Of a stretch of DNA of 64,000 nucleotides, positions 23,778 to 35,616 are shown in pieces; positions within the stretch are counted from its first letter, which is position 1; the number at the start of each line of letters is the position of its first letter. Where the stretch lies: positions 324,001 through 388,000 of the forward strand of contig BOKO01000003.1 in the NCBI GenBank assembly GCA_016861025.1. Reading direction: 5' to 3'. The notes under the pieces are model-generated. The model saw only the letters and a list, made by a program, of their open reading frames with translations, had not been told where the DNA came from and ran no database searches. A program made the position numbers and the translations under genes. Source of the stretch: Chloroflexota bacterium (GTDB lineage Bacteria; Chloroflexota; Anaerolineae; Caldilineales; Caldilineaceae).

Positions 23778-25664
23778 TCAATACCCGCCGCAGCGAATGT
23801 TGTTCGTTGGATTGTAGTTCTGCTCTCGAGTCAGCAAGACACGATCGATTCTCATGCCATCCTCACGCATCCAAATATTGATTGCAACCTGTCCCAACGG
23901 CAGGCTGAGATATGGACGTCCACCATCCATCCGGACGCTCTGCCACACCCAAGCGTTTTGATGATACCCTGTCATTCTTTGCGAGGAATTCGGCGCTGTA
24001 CCTCCGTATCCCATGTGTAGCGAGTCGTCATTCGAGCTTCCTCCTCGTCCACAAACCCATAAATAGTAGGTGCCTGCTTGGGGAACAAACACGTTGTTGT
24101 ATCGTAGCTCTGGAGATTGTGAAGTGTTCAGCGGATCCCAACCCTGCCCATTGTTCGGAACGCCCTCCATATAGCATTCTGTCGTGCGGTTCAGGGTAGT
24201 GTAGCAAAACCAGTAATGGTTATCGCGCGGATGATATCGCTCCGTGAACATGACCGGTTCGATGATAAGCGGGTCAGATGTACGGGCGATGATCTGTCCG
24301 CACGTCCCGGTAGTAGGATATGACATATTGGGTCGAAAACCGACAAGTGGAGAGAGGTCAACCGGGGGTTGGGTGGTGTCATTCTTGTTGACGTCGTGGG
24401 TCATGTGGAAGTGCAAATGGGGATTAGTGGAAGTGCCAGTATTGCCTGAATCAGCGATCCATTCACCGCGGGTCACACTGCCGGATGTCTTCCTAAACTG
24501 TTTCAGGTGGGCATAGTTGTGCCAGTACTTGCGATTTTCACCAGCCACGTTCACATTATCGGTGGCAATGCGCATGAGGTTGCCATACCCAGAGTTGTCC
24601 CAACCAGCGAAAATGATCGTTCCCCCTTGAGCTGCAAGCACCTGTGTACCTTCTGGGAGTCCGATATCTATCGCCTTCGCAGCCCGACCGGTGTGGAATG
24701 GGGAGCTACAATCTACATTGATGGAAACGGTTGTCGAGATGGGAGACCACCAGTTCGACGGCAGCGCCTTGCGGTCGCTCGTGACAACTCCCATTACTAT
24801 CCGGGAGAGACCGACTGCTTTCCTGTGACTTGCACGACTGTCGCCGATTTCAGGCAAACCTTGTTCGTCAAGCAACTCTTGGTAGGCGCGCTCCATCTCC
24901 AAAAATTCAGGGTTGGGAGTTGCAGGCGGCAATACAGGCAGATTTTCAGATGCCCTGGCATCGCGCGTCACAATGTCCTCATATACAATGCCCCCGCGAC
25001 GAGTTTCAGCGAGAATAGATTCGAGCGAGGGGTGGGGTTGATCCGTTGCGTGTAACTCCGTCAACGTGCGGGGTGCATCAGGGGCGAATCGAAGCGAATC
25101 AGCTATTTTCACCAACGTTTCAGTCATTTCGGCATCAAGCGTGTAAGCGCCGATCGATAGCACAAGATGACCGTGCGCCAACATAATAGCCTGCGATGCC
25201 CCCAGTTCATTGATGACCACAACGTGTAGTCGTTGCCATACGCCCTTCTCATCCTCCTGAGCTAATCTCTGATGGCTCAACGCCTCGACGTTTGGAGATA
25301 GGTCGCCATGCGCAGCGCGGTAGTACATATCGTACCAACTCAGCACATCTTGACCTTCTGCAATTTCATAACCCAGAAAGGCGAACTCGATCCGCTCTCC
25401 GCCGAAGGTGTTATGTTCGGAGGAGTGAATTACGACATAGTCCCCCTTCTCGGACGCTTCAACTTTCCAATCGCCTGGGTAGTCGAAGGAGTAAAATGAT
25501 GCTTGATAAGTTGTCCATCCTTCTTCTTGTTTTGAAGGTGTAGATGAAGAAGCCTCAACTGGCAGCCAGAGAAGTAAACAACCAACCAGAATCAGCCAGC
25601 AGGACATGCTTATTGACCATAACATCTTGTCAAAAATACGGGGGGGGGTAGAACGTGTTTTCAT
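23778..25664 (-). CDS. Secreted M23 (LytM-type) peptidase
   Basis: A 628-residue exported protein; ATG 25664 has AAGGAGG upstream, then a signal segment (MLWSISMSCWLILVGCLLLWLPVEA). The N-terminal ~200 residues form a beta domain of unknown type. The peptidase domain lies about residues 310-425: KAIDIGLPEGTQVLAAQGG, YGNLMRIATD, NYAHLKQF and the zinc motif HLHFH. The C-terminal third is a carbohydrate-binding-like beta-sandwich (AGTYYLWVCGRGG, INIWMREDGMRIDRVLLT). LytM enzymes cut peptidoglycan cross-bridges or other Gly-rich peptides. Confidence 0.85.
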   Translation of the reverse strand: MKTRSTPPRIFDKMLWSISMSCWLILVGCLLLWLPVEASSSTPSKQEEGWTTYQASFYSFDYPGDWKVEASEKGDYVVIHSSEHNTFGGERIEFAFLGYEIAEGQDVLSWYDMYYRAAHGDLSPNVEALSHQRLAQEDEKGVWQRLHVVVINELGASQAIMLAHGHLVLSIGAYTLDAEMTETLVKIADSLRFAPDAPRTLTELHATDQPHPSLESILAETRRGGIVYEDIVTRDARASENLPVLPPATPNPEFLEMERAYQELLDEQGLPEIGDSRASHRKAVGLSRIVMGVVTSDRKALPSNWWSPISTTVSINVDCSSPFHTGRAAKAIDIGLPEGTQVLAAQGGTIIFAGWDNSGYGNLMRIATDNVNVAGENRKYWHNYAHLKQFRKTSGSVTRGEWIADSGNTGTSTNPHLHFHMTHDVNKNDTTQPPVDLSPLVGFRPNMSYPTTGTCGQIIARTSDPLIIEPVMFTERYHPRDNHYWFCYTTLNRTTECYMEGVPNNGQGWDPLNTSQSPELRYNNVFVPQAGTYYLWVCGRGGSSNDDSLHMGYGGTAPNSSQRMTGYHQNAWVWQSVRMDGGRPYLSLPLGQVAINIWMREDGMRIDRVLLTREQNYNPTNNIRCGGY

Positions 25665-25968
25665 AGAGCCTCCTTGTTGCTGTTACAGAGTTCAATCGGG
25701 AAACTAGAGCTTCAAAACCTCATCAAGACGCACTCTCAATAGGGAATTTTATCTAATATCGGCACCGATTGCATGACCGTTGCTAGACCATTCCATGACG
25801 TTTGGCAATAGTTTTCTTATCGTCGGAGTTTCACAAATGTTGACAATTTCGCGTGGTTTGTCTACCCAGAACACGCGGCTGTGAGCCGCGCCTGTGCCAC
25901 TTGCCGAATTTTTCTGTAAACGTTCATAAAGCTGTCTGGAGGCAAACTACTTGAGCTGAAGGGCAGAA
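25665..25968. other. Intergenic region between M32 and M23 genes
   Basis: Holds CGCGGCT-GTG-AGCCGCG (25874-25890), a perfect 7-bp hairpin about 80 bp after the carboxypeptidase stop that may end its transcript. The rest is AT-richer and should contain the M23 promoter. No gene is seen. Confidence 0.5.
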
Positions 25969-27492
25969 TCAAGGATAAAGTTCGCCATATTTCTGGTGCA
26001 GATAAGCAAGATATGGCGCCGCCGCGAACTCCTCACCGGTGACGCGCAGCAACAGCTCATCTAGCCCAAAGACGCGCCCGTGCCGATGGATATTCTCCGC
26101 CAGCCATTCCCGCAGCGGCGTGTAGTCACCGGCTGCGAGCGCGTCATCCAGCCCGGCGACCGTGCGCCGCGCCGCGTGCATGAACTGCGCCGAGAGCACG
26201 TTGCCGATGGTGTACGCCGGGAACGCACCAAACTGCCCCGCCGACCAATGAATGTCTTGCAGCACGCCTTCGGTGTCCGTCTCCGGCGCGATGCTCAGAT
26301 AGTCGCGCATCTTGCGCCGCCAGAGCGCGGGCAGGTCATCGACATCGATGCGCCCGTCGAGCAGCCCCATCTCCAGCTCAACGCGCAGCATGATGTGCAG
26401 GTTGTAGGTGACTTCGTCGGCTTCGACGCGGATCAGGCTCGGCTGCACGCGGTTGACGGCGCGGTAAAACTGTTCGACATCGACATCCGCCAACTGCGCC
26501 GGGAAGTAGTCGCGCAGGCGGTCGAAGTGCAGACGCCAGAAGGAGCGGCTGCGCCCGATCTGGTTTTCCCACAGCCGCGACTGTGATTCATGCACGCCGA
26601 AGGTGGCGCCGCCGACTGCGTACAAGCCCACAAAATCGGTGGCGAGCGCCGTGCGTGTGAGTTCGCGCGCAATGCCCTGTTCGTAGAGCGCGTGCCCGGT
26701 TTCGTGAAAGAGACCAAAGATCGCGCCGGGCAGGTAGTTCTCCTGATAGCGCGTCGTCATGCGCACATCCTGTCGCGTCATCGAAATCTCGAAGGGATGC
26801 GCCGAGGCGTCGACGCGCCCGCGCTGGAAGTCGTAGCCGAACTTGCCGGCGATCTCCAGCCCAAAGGCGCGTTGCTGTGCGGCGGGATAGTGGCGATAGA
26901 GAAAGCTGGCGTCGACCGCAGGCGCGGTGGTAATGCGCCGCAGCAGCGGCAGGATGCCCGCTTTCAGCGCCTCGAAGAGCGCGGTCAAGCGCGCCGCGTT
27001 CATGTCCGGTTCGTATTGCAGCAGGAGCGCGTCGTAGGGATGGTCGGTGTAGCCGATGGCGTCGGCCAACTCGCGGCTCAGGCGCAGCAGCGTCTTCAGA
27101 TGCGGCGCAAAGCGGGCAAAGTCGTTGGCGGGCTTTGCCTCCTCCCAGACGCGCTGTCCGACCGCCTTCTGCACGGCTAACGCGCCGATCAGCGCTGGCG
27201 GCACGCGTTGGCTGATAACGTAGGCGTCGCGCACGCTGCGCACGGCGCGCACGCGATAGCTGTCGGGCGCGTCGGTGCGAACTTCCGCCTCGGCGCGGTC
27301 GAGCAGGCGCCCCATCTGTGCACTGGCAAGCCGCTCCTGGACGATGCGCGTCAGCGTCGCCATCTGCTGGCCGCGCGTCTCGGCGGCGGCAGGCGGCATC
27401 TGCGTGCGCACGTCCCACGTCAGCAAGTTCAGCGTACACAACAGGTCATTGATTTCGGCGATGTACTCGGCAAATTCGGTGTATGCAGACAC
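25969..27492 (-). CDS. Thermostable carboxypeptidase 1, M32 family
   Basis: A 507-residue protein of normal M32 length, starting at GTG 27492 with GAGG upstream. It has LLTWDVRTQMP at the N terminus, the zinc motif FHETGHALYEQGI (HEXXH near residues 262-266), GVHESQSRLWEN with the third ligand Glu, and PSLIRVEADEVTYNLHIMLR. It removes C-terminal residues from peptides in the cytoplasm. Confidence 0.95.
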   Translation of the reverse strand: MSAYTEFAEYIAEINDLLCTLNLLTWDVRTQMPPAAAETRGQQMATLTRIVQERLASAQMGRLLDRAEAEVRTDAPDSYRVRAVRSVRDAYVISQRVPPALIGALAVQKAVGQRVWEEAKPANDFARFAPHLKTLLRLSRELADAIGYTDHPYDALLLQYEPDMNAARLTALFEALKAGILPLLRRITTAPAVDASFLYRHYPAAQQRAFGLEIAGKFGYDFQRGRVDASAHPFEISMTRQDVRMTTRYQENYLPGAIFGLFHETGHALYEQGIARELTRTALATDFVGLYAVGGATFGVHESQSRLWENQIGRSRSFWRLHFDRLRDYFPAQLADVDVEQFYRAVNRVQPSLIRVEADEVTYNLHIMLRVELEMGLLDGRIDVDDLPALWRRKMRDYLSIAPETDTEGVLQDIHWSAGQFGAFPAYTIGNVLSAQFMHAARRTVAGLDDALAAGDYTPLREWLAENIHRHGRVFGLDELLLRVTGEEFAAAPYLAYLHQKYGELYP

Positions 27493-27672
27493 GGTTCAAC
27501 CTCAGAACACTCATTACCAGCCCGGCTTCAGACGATGGATCGGTGCAATTCGTGAGCAGCCAGGCGTTCTGGAAATTCCACGCGTTCGCCTGCGTTTGTT
27601 TTTGATTGCAGCAGCGCACTGTGAGAAAGAATAAAGAATAAGGTCAGTTGTCTGTATACGCAAGGTGGCGTA

Positions 27673-28136
27673 GGTAGTGTATCTTGATTGGTTAAATTTC
27701 AGACATGCTGTTTTGGAGTGCTGAAGGTGGAGACTTCATGCGTGACCATGGCCTGCAAGCCGGCATCGGAGTGATAGGCGTTGGCAGCTCTGACTCTGCG
27801 CCGGAGACAACGGTTGAAGCGTTCCAATCGGCTGGTGGTGCGCAGATGGGTTGACGCCCAGTCAGGGTGGCGCTCGAGGATGGCAAAGAAAGCGATGGTG
27901 GAGCGGAAGTCAGTGCGCAGACAACGGACTGCCTCGGGCTGTGAGGTGCGATAGAGACGGACAACCCGGCTTGTCTCTGGCCAAACATAAAACAAACCTT
28001 TACATTGACACTACTGCGTTCTGTCGATATGCTTGCCATTGGGGTGGTTCTCCTTGGTTTGATTTGGATTCAACACCCTTAACCTTATCAAGAGAACCGC
28101 CCCGTGCTAAATTTCAACCATTAGAGATACACCACC
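27673..28136. mobile_element. Internally deleted IS256-like insertion sequence
   Basis: Left end GTGTATCTTGATTGGTT and right end (complement) GTGTATCTCTAATGGTTG form ~30-bp inverted repeats with a one-base indel, closing a 464-bp element. Inside are a transposase start and a transposase C terminus, so it is a deletion derivative that could be mobilised only in trans. It lies 11 bp upstream of the Nudix start. Confidence 0.7.
27699..28039 (-). pseudogene. IS256-family (mutator-type) transposase remnant
   Basis: The original start is kept (MASISTERSSVNVK, AAGGAG upstream at 28039). It is then joined by a deletion, in another frame, to the last ~95 residues of the transposase. The C-terminal part has the IS256-like signature HLRTTSRLERFNRCLRRRVRAA. 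The catalytic DDE core is missing. Confidence 0.7.
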
Positions 28137-28147
28137 CCAGAACTGAT

Positions 28148-28630
28148 ATGACCGACACGAAACCACAAAGTCTATCAACCCCGCACCCTGTCCGTCGTCG
28201 CTATCCCGACGCGCCGCTGGTTGGGGTGGCGGCGGCGGTGTTCGATGCGGCGGGCCGCGTGCTGTTGGTGCAGCGCGGGCGGCCACCGCGCGCCGGTTCG
28301 TGGGGGCTGCCGGGCGGACTGCTGGAAGTGGGTGAATCGCTGGTGGCGGGCGTGCGGCGTGAGGTGCGCGAGGAGTGCGGCGTTGAGATTGCGGTTGGCG
28401 ATGTCGCAGGCGTCTTCGAGCCGATCACGCGCGACGAAGAAGGGCGCGTCGAATACCACTACGTCGTCATCGACTTCTGGGCAAGCTGGCTGAGCGGCGA
28501 AGCGCATCCCCATGATGACGCCGCCGCCGTCGCCTGGGCCGCCATCGACGCGCTTGACGCCTACAACCTCCTCCCCGACTCACGCAAGGTGATCGAAAAG
28601 GCGTATGAGATGTGGAGATTGAGAGATTGA
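28148..28630 (+). CDS. Nudix hydrolase
   Basis: A 160-residue protein, start ATG 28148. The Nudix box is complete (GGLLEVGESLVAGVRREVRE followed by ECGV), preceded by VLLVQRGRPPRAGSW. The family hydrolyses nucleoside diphosphates linked to another moiety, such as ADP-ribose or oxidised nucleotides, using Mg2+. The last residues (WRLRD) and the stop codon come from a GAGAGATT array at the 3' end. The gene lies directly after an IS remnant, which may carry its promoter. Confidence 0.92.
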   Translation: MTDTKPQSLSTPHPVRRRYPDAPLVGVAAAVFDAAGRVLLVQRGRPPRAGSWGLPGGLLEVGESLVAGVRREVREECGVEIAVGDVAGVFEPITRDEEGRVEYHYVVIDFWASWLSGEAHPHDDAAAVAWAAIDALDAYNLLPDSRKVIEKAYEMWRLRD

Positions 28631-28710
28631 GAGATTGAGAGATTGGAGATTGAGCTGCACCTTTACAACCCCGTACAATCTCCAATCTCCTAATCCCCTA
28701 ATCTCTTAAT
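28612..28710. repeat. GAGAGATT/CCAATCTCC iterated palindrome
   Basis: Units GAGAGATT (8 nt) and GGAGATT are followed by complementary CAATCTCC and TAATCTC units around a ~25-bp centre. It lies exactly between the convergent Nudix and PfkB genes, overlapping both stop codons, and probably ends both transcripts. Same family as 627-755. Confidence 0.75.
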
Positions 28711-29629
28711 CGCGCAACGCTTCCGGCAATTCTGCGCGGCGCGGATAGCTTGCCTGCGTGCCGGGAGACTGCACGCTGATGGCGGCGATGGCATTGGCGC
28801 GGGCGATGGCGGTCTGCAGTGGATGCCCACGCGCCAGGAAGTAGGCAAGGCTGCCGACAAAGGCGTCGCCGGCGCCAGTCGTGTCGACGGCGGTGACTTC
28901 GGGCGCAGGAACATGCATCTCCGCGTCGGCGCTGACGTAGAGCGCGCCGCGCGGCCCGAGCGTGATCAACGCCGCCTTAGCGCCCCGTTCCAGGATCACT
29001 GCGGCGGCAAGCCGTGCATCGTCGAGCGTGTGTACGGCGACGCCGGTGACCAGTTCTGCTTCCGTTTCGTTGGGGCAGAAGATGTCGGTCAGTTGATAGA
29101 CCTCCTCCGGCACATCGCTGCTGACCGGCGCCGAGTTGAAAATCGTCGTCACACCTGCGGCGCGGGCGATGCGCAGCGCGGCCAGATTCGCCGTCATCGG
29201 CACCTCCATCTGGCAGAGCAGCACCTGTGCACTGGTGATCGCGCTGTGGGCGGCTTCGACATCCGCCGCCGTCACCAGCCCATTGGCGCCTGCGATCACG
29301 ACGATATTGTTTTGCCCTGTCTCCTCAATCGTGATCACCGCCACGCCGGACGATACACCCGCAGTTTCCAGCACAAAATCAGTGCGGATGCCCTCGCTCG
29401 CCAGATTGCGGCGCATATCCTGCCCGAAGATATCGTCGCCGACGCGCCCGACCATGCTCACTGCGCCGCCCATGCGCGCCGCCATCACCGCCTGGTTGGC
29501 GCCCTTGCCGCCATAGCCTGTGGTGAAACGCCGCCCATGCAGCGTCTCGCCTGGACGCGGAAAGCGCTCGACATAGGCGTTCATATCCAGGTTGATCGAG
29601 CCGACGATACAAATAGATGGAATAGACAT
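28706..29629 (-). CDS. rbsK: Ribokinase-like PfkB sugar kinase
   Basis: A 307-residue protein with both PfkB signatures: the glycine pair region GYGGKGANQAVMAARMGG and DTTGAGDAFVGSL, containing the catalytic Asp and anion hole. It matches ribokinase best (start GSINLDMNAYVERFPRPGET). It phosphorylates ribose or a related sugar with ATP. It is divergent from the sugar ABC operon at 29910, suggesting that the imported sugar is its substrate. Confidence 0.9.
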   Translation of the reverse strand: MSIPSICIVGSINLDMNAYVERFPRPGETLHGRRFTTGYGGKGANQAVMAARMGGAVSMVGRVGDDIFGQDMRRNLASEGIRTDFVLETAGVSSGVAVITIEETGQNNIVVIAGANGLVTAADVEAAHSAITSAQVLLCQMEVPMTANLAALRIARAAGVTTIFNSAPVSSDVPEEVYQLTDIFCPNETEAELVTGVAVHTLDDARLAAAVILERGAKAALITLGPRGALYVSADAEMHVPAPEVTAVDTTGAGDAFVGSLAYFLARGHPLQTAIARANAIAAISVQSPGTQASYPRRAELPEALRD

Positions 29630-29719
29630 TGACTTTGACCTCGATTACACAATCTCTGAGGTGTAGTTTGAGTGTCCAAAGTGTAGCACGAAGCGCTAAT
29701 TTTGACGAAGTGCAATTCG

Positions 29720-29749
29720 TTGACAGCCGCCAAAGGATTGTGATATGAT
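29720..29749 (+). promoter_or_regulatory. Sigma-70-type promoter of the sugar ABC operon
   Basis: TTGACA (29720-29725) and TATGAT (29744-29749) with an 18-bp spacer. It leaves a ~150-nt leader before the binding-protein start. Confidence 0.65.
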
Positions 29750-29909
29750 CTGTGCTACAAAAACGTTTTAATCGTTCCCTGTGTTCAATCTGCGTCATCA
29801 CTCGTCCTGTTCTTGGAGCAGTGTATTTTTCAAGCCATGTGTCTTCAAGTCAGGCGCGGGTGGAAAATATCTTGCGTCGGTCCATTGATTTCACAAAGGA
29901 GTGTATAGT

Positions 29910-30965
<1,056 letters not shown>

Positions 30966-30970
30966 TTTCT

Positions 30971-31068
30971 GATGGAACGCGAATGACGCGGATCAAGTGG
31001 ATTGGCGCGGATCTATCTTGAAATCTGCGCCAATCCGCCCAATCGCGTTATCTGCGTTCTATTCCATC
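30971..31068. repeat. 98-bp imperfect palindrome inside the ABC operon
   Basis: Outer arms GATGGAA/TTCCATC, middle ACGCG/CGCGT segments and inner GGATTGGCGC/GCGCCAATCC pair along its length. It lies 5 bp after the binding-protein stop and 50 bp before the ATPase gene. Such a hairpin could protect the upstream mRNA or reduce read-through, giving more binding protein than membrane subunits. Confidence 0.8.
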
Positions 31069-31117
31069 CCCACGACAGCGCATCAGCATCGTTGTCTGCA
31101 CAACCCAGGAGTCGCAC

Positions 31118-31896
<779 letters not shown>

Positions 31897-31900
<4 letters not shown>

Positions 31901-32901
31901 GCGTCGAGAGCATGGCTCCGCAGGCAAAAGCAGGGAGATCACCGTTCGTGGTCTGGCTGCGCACGCACGCGCTCCAGGTCGGCATCACCGTCGTCGCCAT
32001 CGTGATCTGGGGCATCTTCGCCATCGGCTCGCCGCAGACCTTCTTCCGCGGCAACATCTACCAGGCGTTCATGTCGACGACGCCCTTTTTCGGCATCATG
32101 GCGCTCTGGCTCACACTGGTCGTGATCACCGGCGAGATCGATCTATCGTTTCCTTCGATCATGACGATCAGCATGTGGGTCTTTGCCACAGTGATGATGG
32201 CGACCGGCAACCTGGCGATCGCGCTGGTGCTGATGCTGCTGATGGGCTTGACCGCCGGCACGATCAACGGCGTGATCATCACCAAAGTGGGCGTGCCGTC
32301 GCTGGTGGTGACGATTGGCACCAGCTTTTTCTGGCGCGGCATGGTCAAGGTGCTGACCGGCGGCACCGGCACGTCGCTGCTGCCGACGCGCGACACCGTG
32401 TTCTACGAGGTCTTTGTTGGGCGGCTCTTTGGCTTCCTCCCAATGCAGATGGTGTGGATGGTGCTCTTTGCCATCATCTGTTGGGTGCTGCTCAACCGCC
32501 ACCGCATCGGCGCGCACGTCTACCTCACCGGCGACAACCCTGACAGCGCGCGACTGATGGGCGTCAACGTTGACCGCACCAAAACGCTTGTCTTTGCCCT
32601 TGCCGGCTTTGGCGCCGCCTTCGCCGGTTTGATCGCCAGCCTGGAGGTCACCTACTACTGGCCCACGTTGGGCGAGGGCTATCTGCTCAACACACTTTCA
32701 TCGGTCTTCCTGGGCGGCACCTCGGTCTTCGGCGGCACCGGCACGATCTACGGCACCTTCGTCGCATCCTTCATCATCGGCGCCATCAACGCTGGCATCG
32801 TCGCCATCGGCATGTCGGGCTTCTGGACCGAGCTGATCTATGGGTTGATCATCGTGTTGTCGGTCGTGGTGCAGACCATCGTGGGGCGGAGGATCAAGTA
32901 A
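31897..32901 (+). CDS. Sugar ABC transporter permease (RbsC/FrcC family)
   Basis: A 334-residue protein with about eight to ten hydrophobic segments and the family signature VVITGEIDLSFPSIM. GTSVFGGTGTIYGTFVASFIIG near the end is the typical RbsC-like coupling region. It forms the channel for the sugar carried by the binding protein at 29910. Confidence 0.94.
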
Positions 32902-32985
32902 CTTGAACGAAACCAACCGATCTGCCAACCGAATTTTTATGGTACAATGCAGTCGGTTATTTCGCCAGCACACAAGATATAGGCG

Positions 32986-33216
32986 ATGCCATTCGAGATT
33001 CTCGGTAAGATCACAAACATCGAGATCATTGCGACTGGTAAAGGCGTTCAGATAAGGCGCGAACTGGAACAGGCACATGGTAGAGGCAGATGGCGCAAGA
33101 TGAAAGGCGTCGCTACAATACGGTTTGCAAATGGCGAGACCTGTGAAGTTGAAATTCACTGGTATGAGGCACACGGCATTGGACGTAGGGATTTCAAGAT
33201 CAAGAGAATACTTTGA
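32986..33216 (+). CDS. Small hypothetical protein, first of a coupled pair
   Basis: A 76-residue basic protein (MPFEILGKITNIEIIATGKGV... ending EIHWYEAHGIGRRDFKIKRIL). It has no signal peptide. The wording of the C terminus recalls small proteins widespread in cyanobacteria and Chloroflexota, but no function is known to me. Its stop overlaps the next start (TGATG). A two-gene layout of a basic then an acidic small protein resembles a toxin-antitoxin or phage-type pair. Confidence 0.65.
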   Translation: MPFEILGKITNIEIIATGKGVQIRRELEQAHGRGRWRKMKGVATIRFANGETCEVEIHWYEAHGIGRRDFKIKRIL

Positions 33217-33446
33217 TGAACCGCTTTGTCATCTGCATCGATAACACCAGCAATCCTGCCAGTTTGATCGTGGGCAAGGTGTATAGAGTGCTCGCCGACG
33301 CACAGGCAGAGCAGTATGCATTGCTGCGTATCGTGGACGAGGATGCATCCGAGCCAGATGGCTATCTCTACCCGGCGTCGATGTTTGCGCCAGTCGAACT
33401 GCCCGAAGCGGCGGAACGTGTGTTGATGGCAGCGGCGGATGACTAA
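33216..33446 (+). CDS. Small acidic hypothetical protein, second of a coupled pair
   Basis: A 76-residue acidic protein (MNRFVICIDNTSNPASLIVGKVYRVL..., DGYLYPASMFAPVELPEAA). The start overlaps the previous stop by one base. The pattern 'V-C-I-D-N...L-x-x-G-K-x-Y-x-V...Y-P' suggests a compact beta protein. Function unknown; likely acts with its partner. Confidence 0.65.
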   Translation: MNRFVICIDNTSNPASLIVGKVYRVLADAQAEQYALLRIVDEDASEPDGYLYPASMFAPVELPEAAERVLMAAADD

Positions 33447-33487
33447 CCTCTATCCGTGCCAACACACAGCGCTCATGGACGAGTGAC

Positions 33488-34264
33488 ATGATCGGGCGGC
33501 TTCAAGATCGCGTGGCGATCGTCACTGGCGCGGGGCAAGGCATCGGCGCGGCGATTGCGCGGCGCTTTGTCGAGCAGGGGGCGAAGGTCGTCATCGCCGA
33601 GATCAACCCCACCACCGGCGCGGCAATGGCGGAGACGCTGCGACGCAAAGGGTACGCCGCACACTTCGTGCAGACCGACGTGGCTGATGCGGCCTCCGTC
33701 GAACGCATGGTGGCCGAAACGGTGCAGGTTTTTGGCGCGCCGCAGGTGCTCGTCAACAACGCCGGCATCAAAGTCACCGACGATCCGCTGCACCTGAGCG
33801 AGGAGGCGTGGCGCCGCTGCTTTGCCGTCGATCTGCTCGGCGTCTGGCACTGCTGCCGCGCCGTGCTGCCGCACATGCTGGCGCAGGGCAAGGGCAGCAT
33901 CGTCAACATCGCGTCGGTGCACGCTTTTCAGATCATCCCCCACGCCTTTCCCTATCCCGTCGCCAAGCATGGGCTGCTCGGTTTGACGCGGGCGCTGGCG
34001 GTGGAATATGCGAGCCAGGGCGTGCGCGTCAACGCGGTTGCACCCGGCTACATCCTCACCCAGATCAACCTGGACGAATGGAGCAAGCTCCCCGACCCAG
34101 ACGCGGCGCAGCAGTTAGCGGCCTCACGCCAACCAATGAACCGCATCGGCACAGTCGATGAGGTGGCGTGGCCCACCGTCTTTCTGGCGTCGGACGAAGC
34201 GTCCTTCATCACCGGCGAGATGCTGGTGGTGGACGGCGGCGCGTCGGTGCGGTTTCATGAATAA
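33488..34264 (+). CDS. Short-chain dehydrogenase/reductase
   Basis: A 258-residue classical SDR: cofactor motif TGAGQGIGAAIARRF, LVNNAGI, catalytic Ser in NIASVHAF and YPVAKHG (Tyr-x3-Lys), and the C-terminal LVVDGGASVRF. Acidic residues after beta-2 (VVIAEIN) suggest NAD use. Likely oxidises a sugar or sugar acid; the position between the ABC operon and the dehydratase supports a sugar oxidation pathway. Confidence 0.9.
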   Translation: MIGRLQDRVAIVTGAGQGIGAAIARRFVEQGAKVVIAEINPTTGAAMAETLRRKGYAAHFVQTDVADAASVERMVAETVQVFGAPQVLVNNAGIKVTDDPLHLSEEAWRRCFAVDLLGVWHCCRAVLPHMLAQGKGSIVNIASVHAFQIIPHAFPYPVAKHGLLGLTRALAVEYASQGVRVNAVAPGYILTQINLDEWSKLPDPDAAQQLAASRQPMNRIGTVDEVAWPTVFLASDEASFITGEMLVVDGGASVRFHE

Positions 34265-34361
34265 GAGCGCCCTCAACCGTGTCCGCCACGAGTGTTTATA
34301 ATGACGAAGGCAGATAAATTAGGAACAAGCTCATCATCACTATTCTCAAGAGGCTATCACA

Positions 34362-35525
<1,164 letters not shown>

Positions 35526-35548
35526 GTGGATGCACGGATCTTGCTCAA

Positions 35549-35581
35549 ACCTTCCCGGAGGCTTTGAGCTTCCGGGAAGGT
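35549..35581. terminator. CTTCCCGGA-type hairpin, copy 4
   Basis: ACCTTCCCGGA pairs with TCCGGGAAGGT, with an inner GCT/AGC, between the convergent dehydratase and DUF5666 genes. Bidirectional terminator candidate. Confidence 0.65.
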
Positions 35582-35616
35582 GAACGAATCAGCCGTGGTG
35601 CGAGACAACAATTTCC

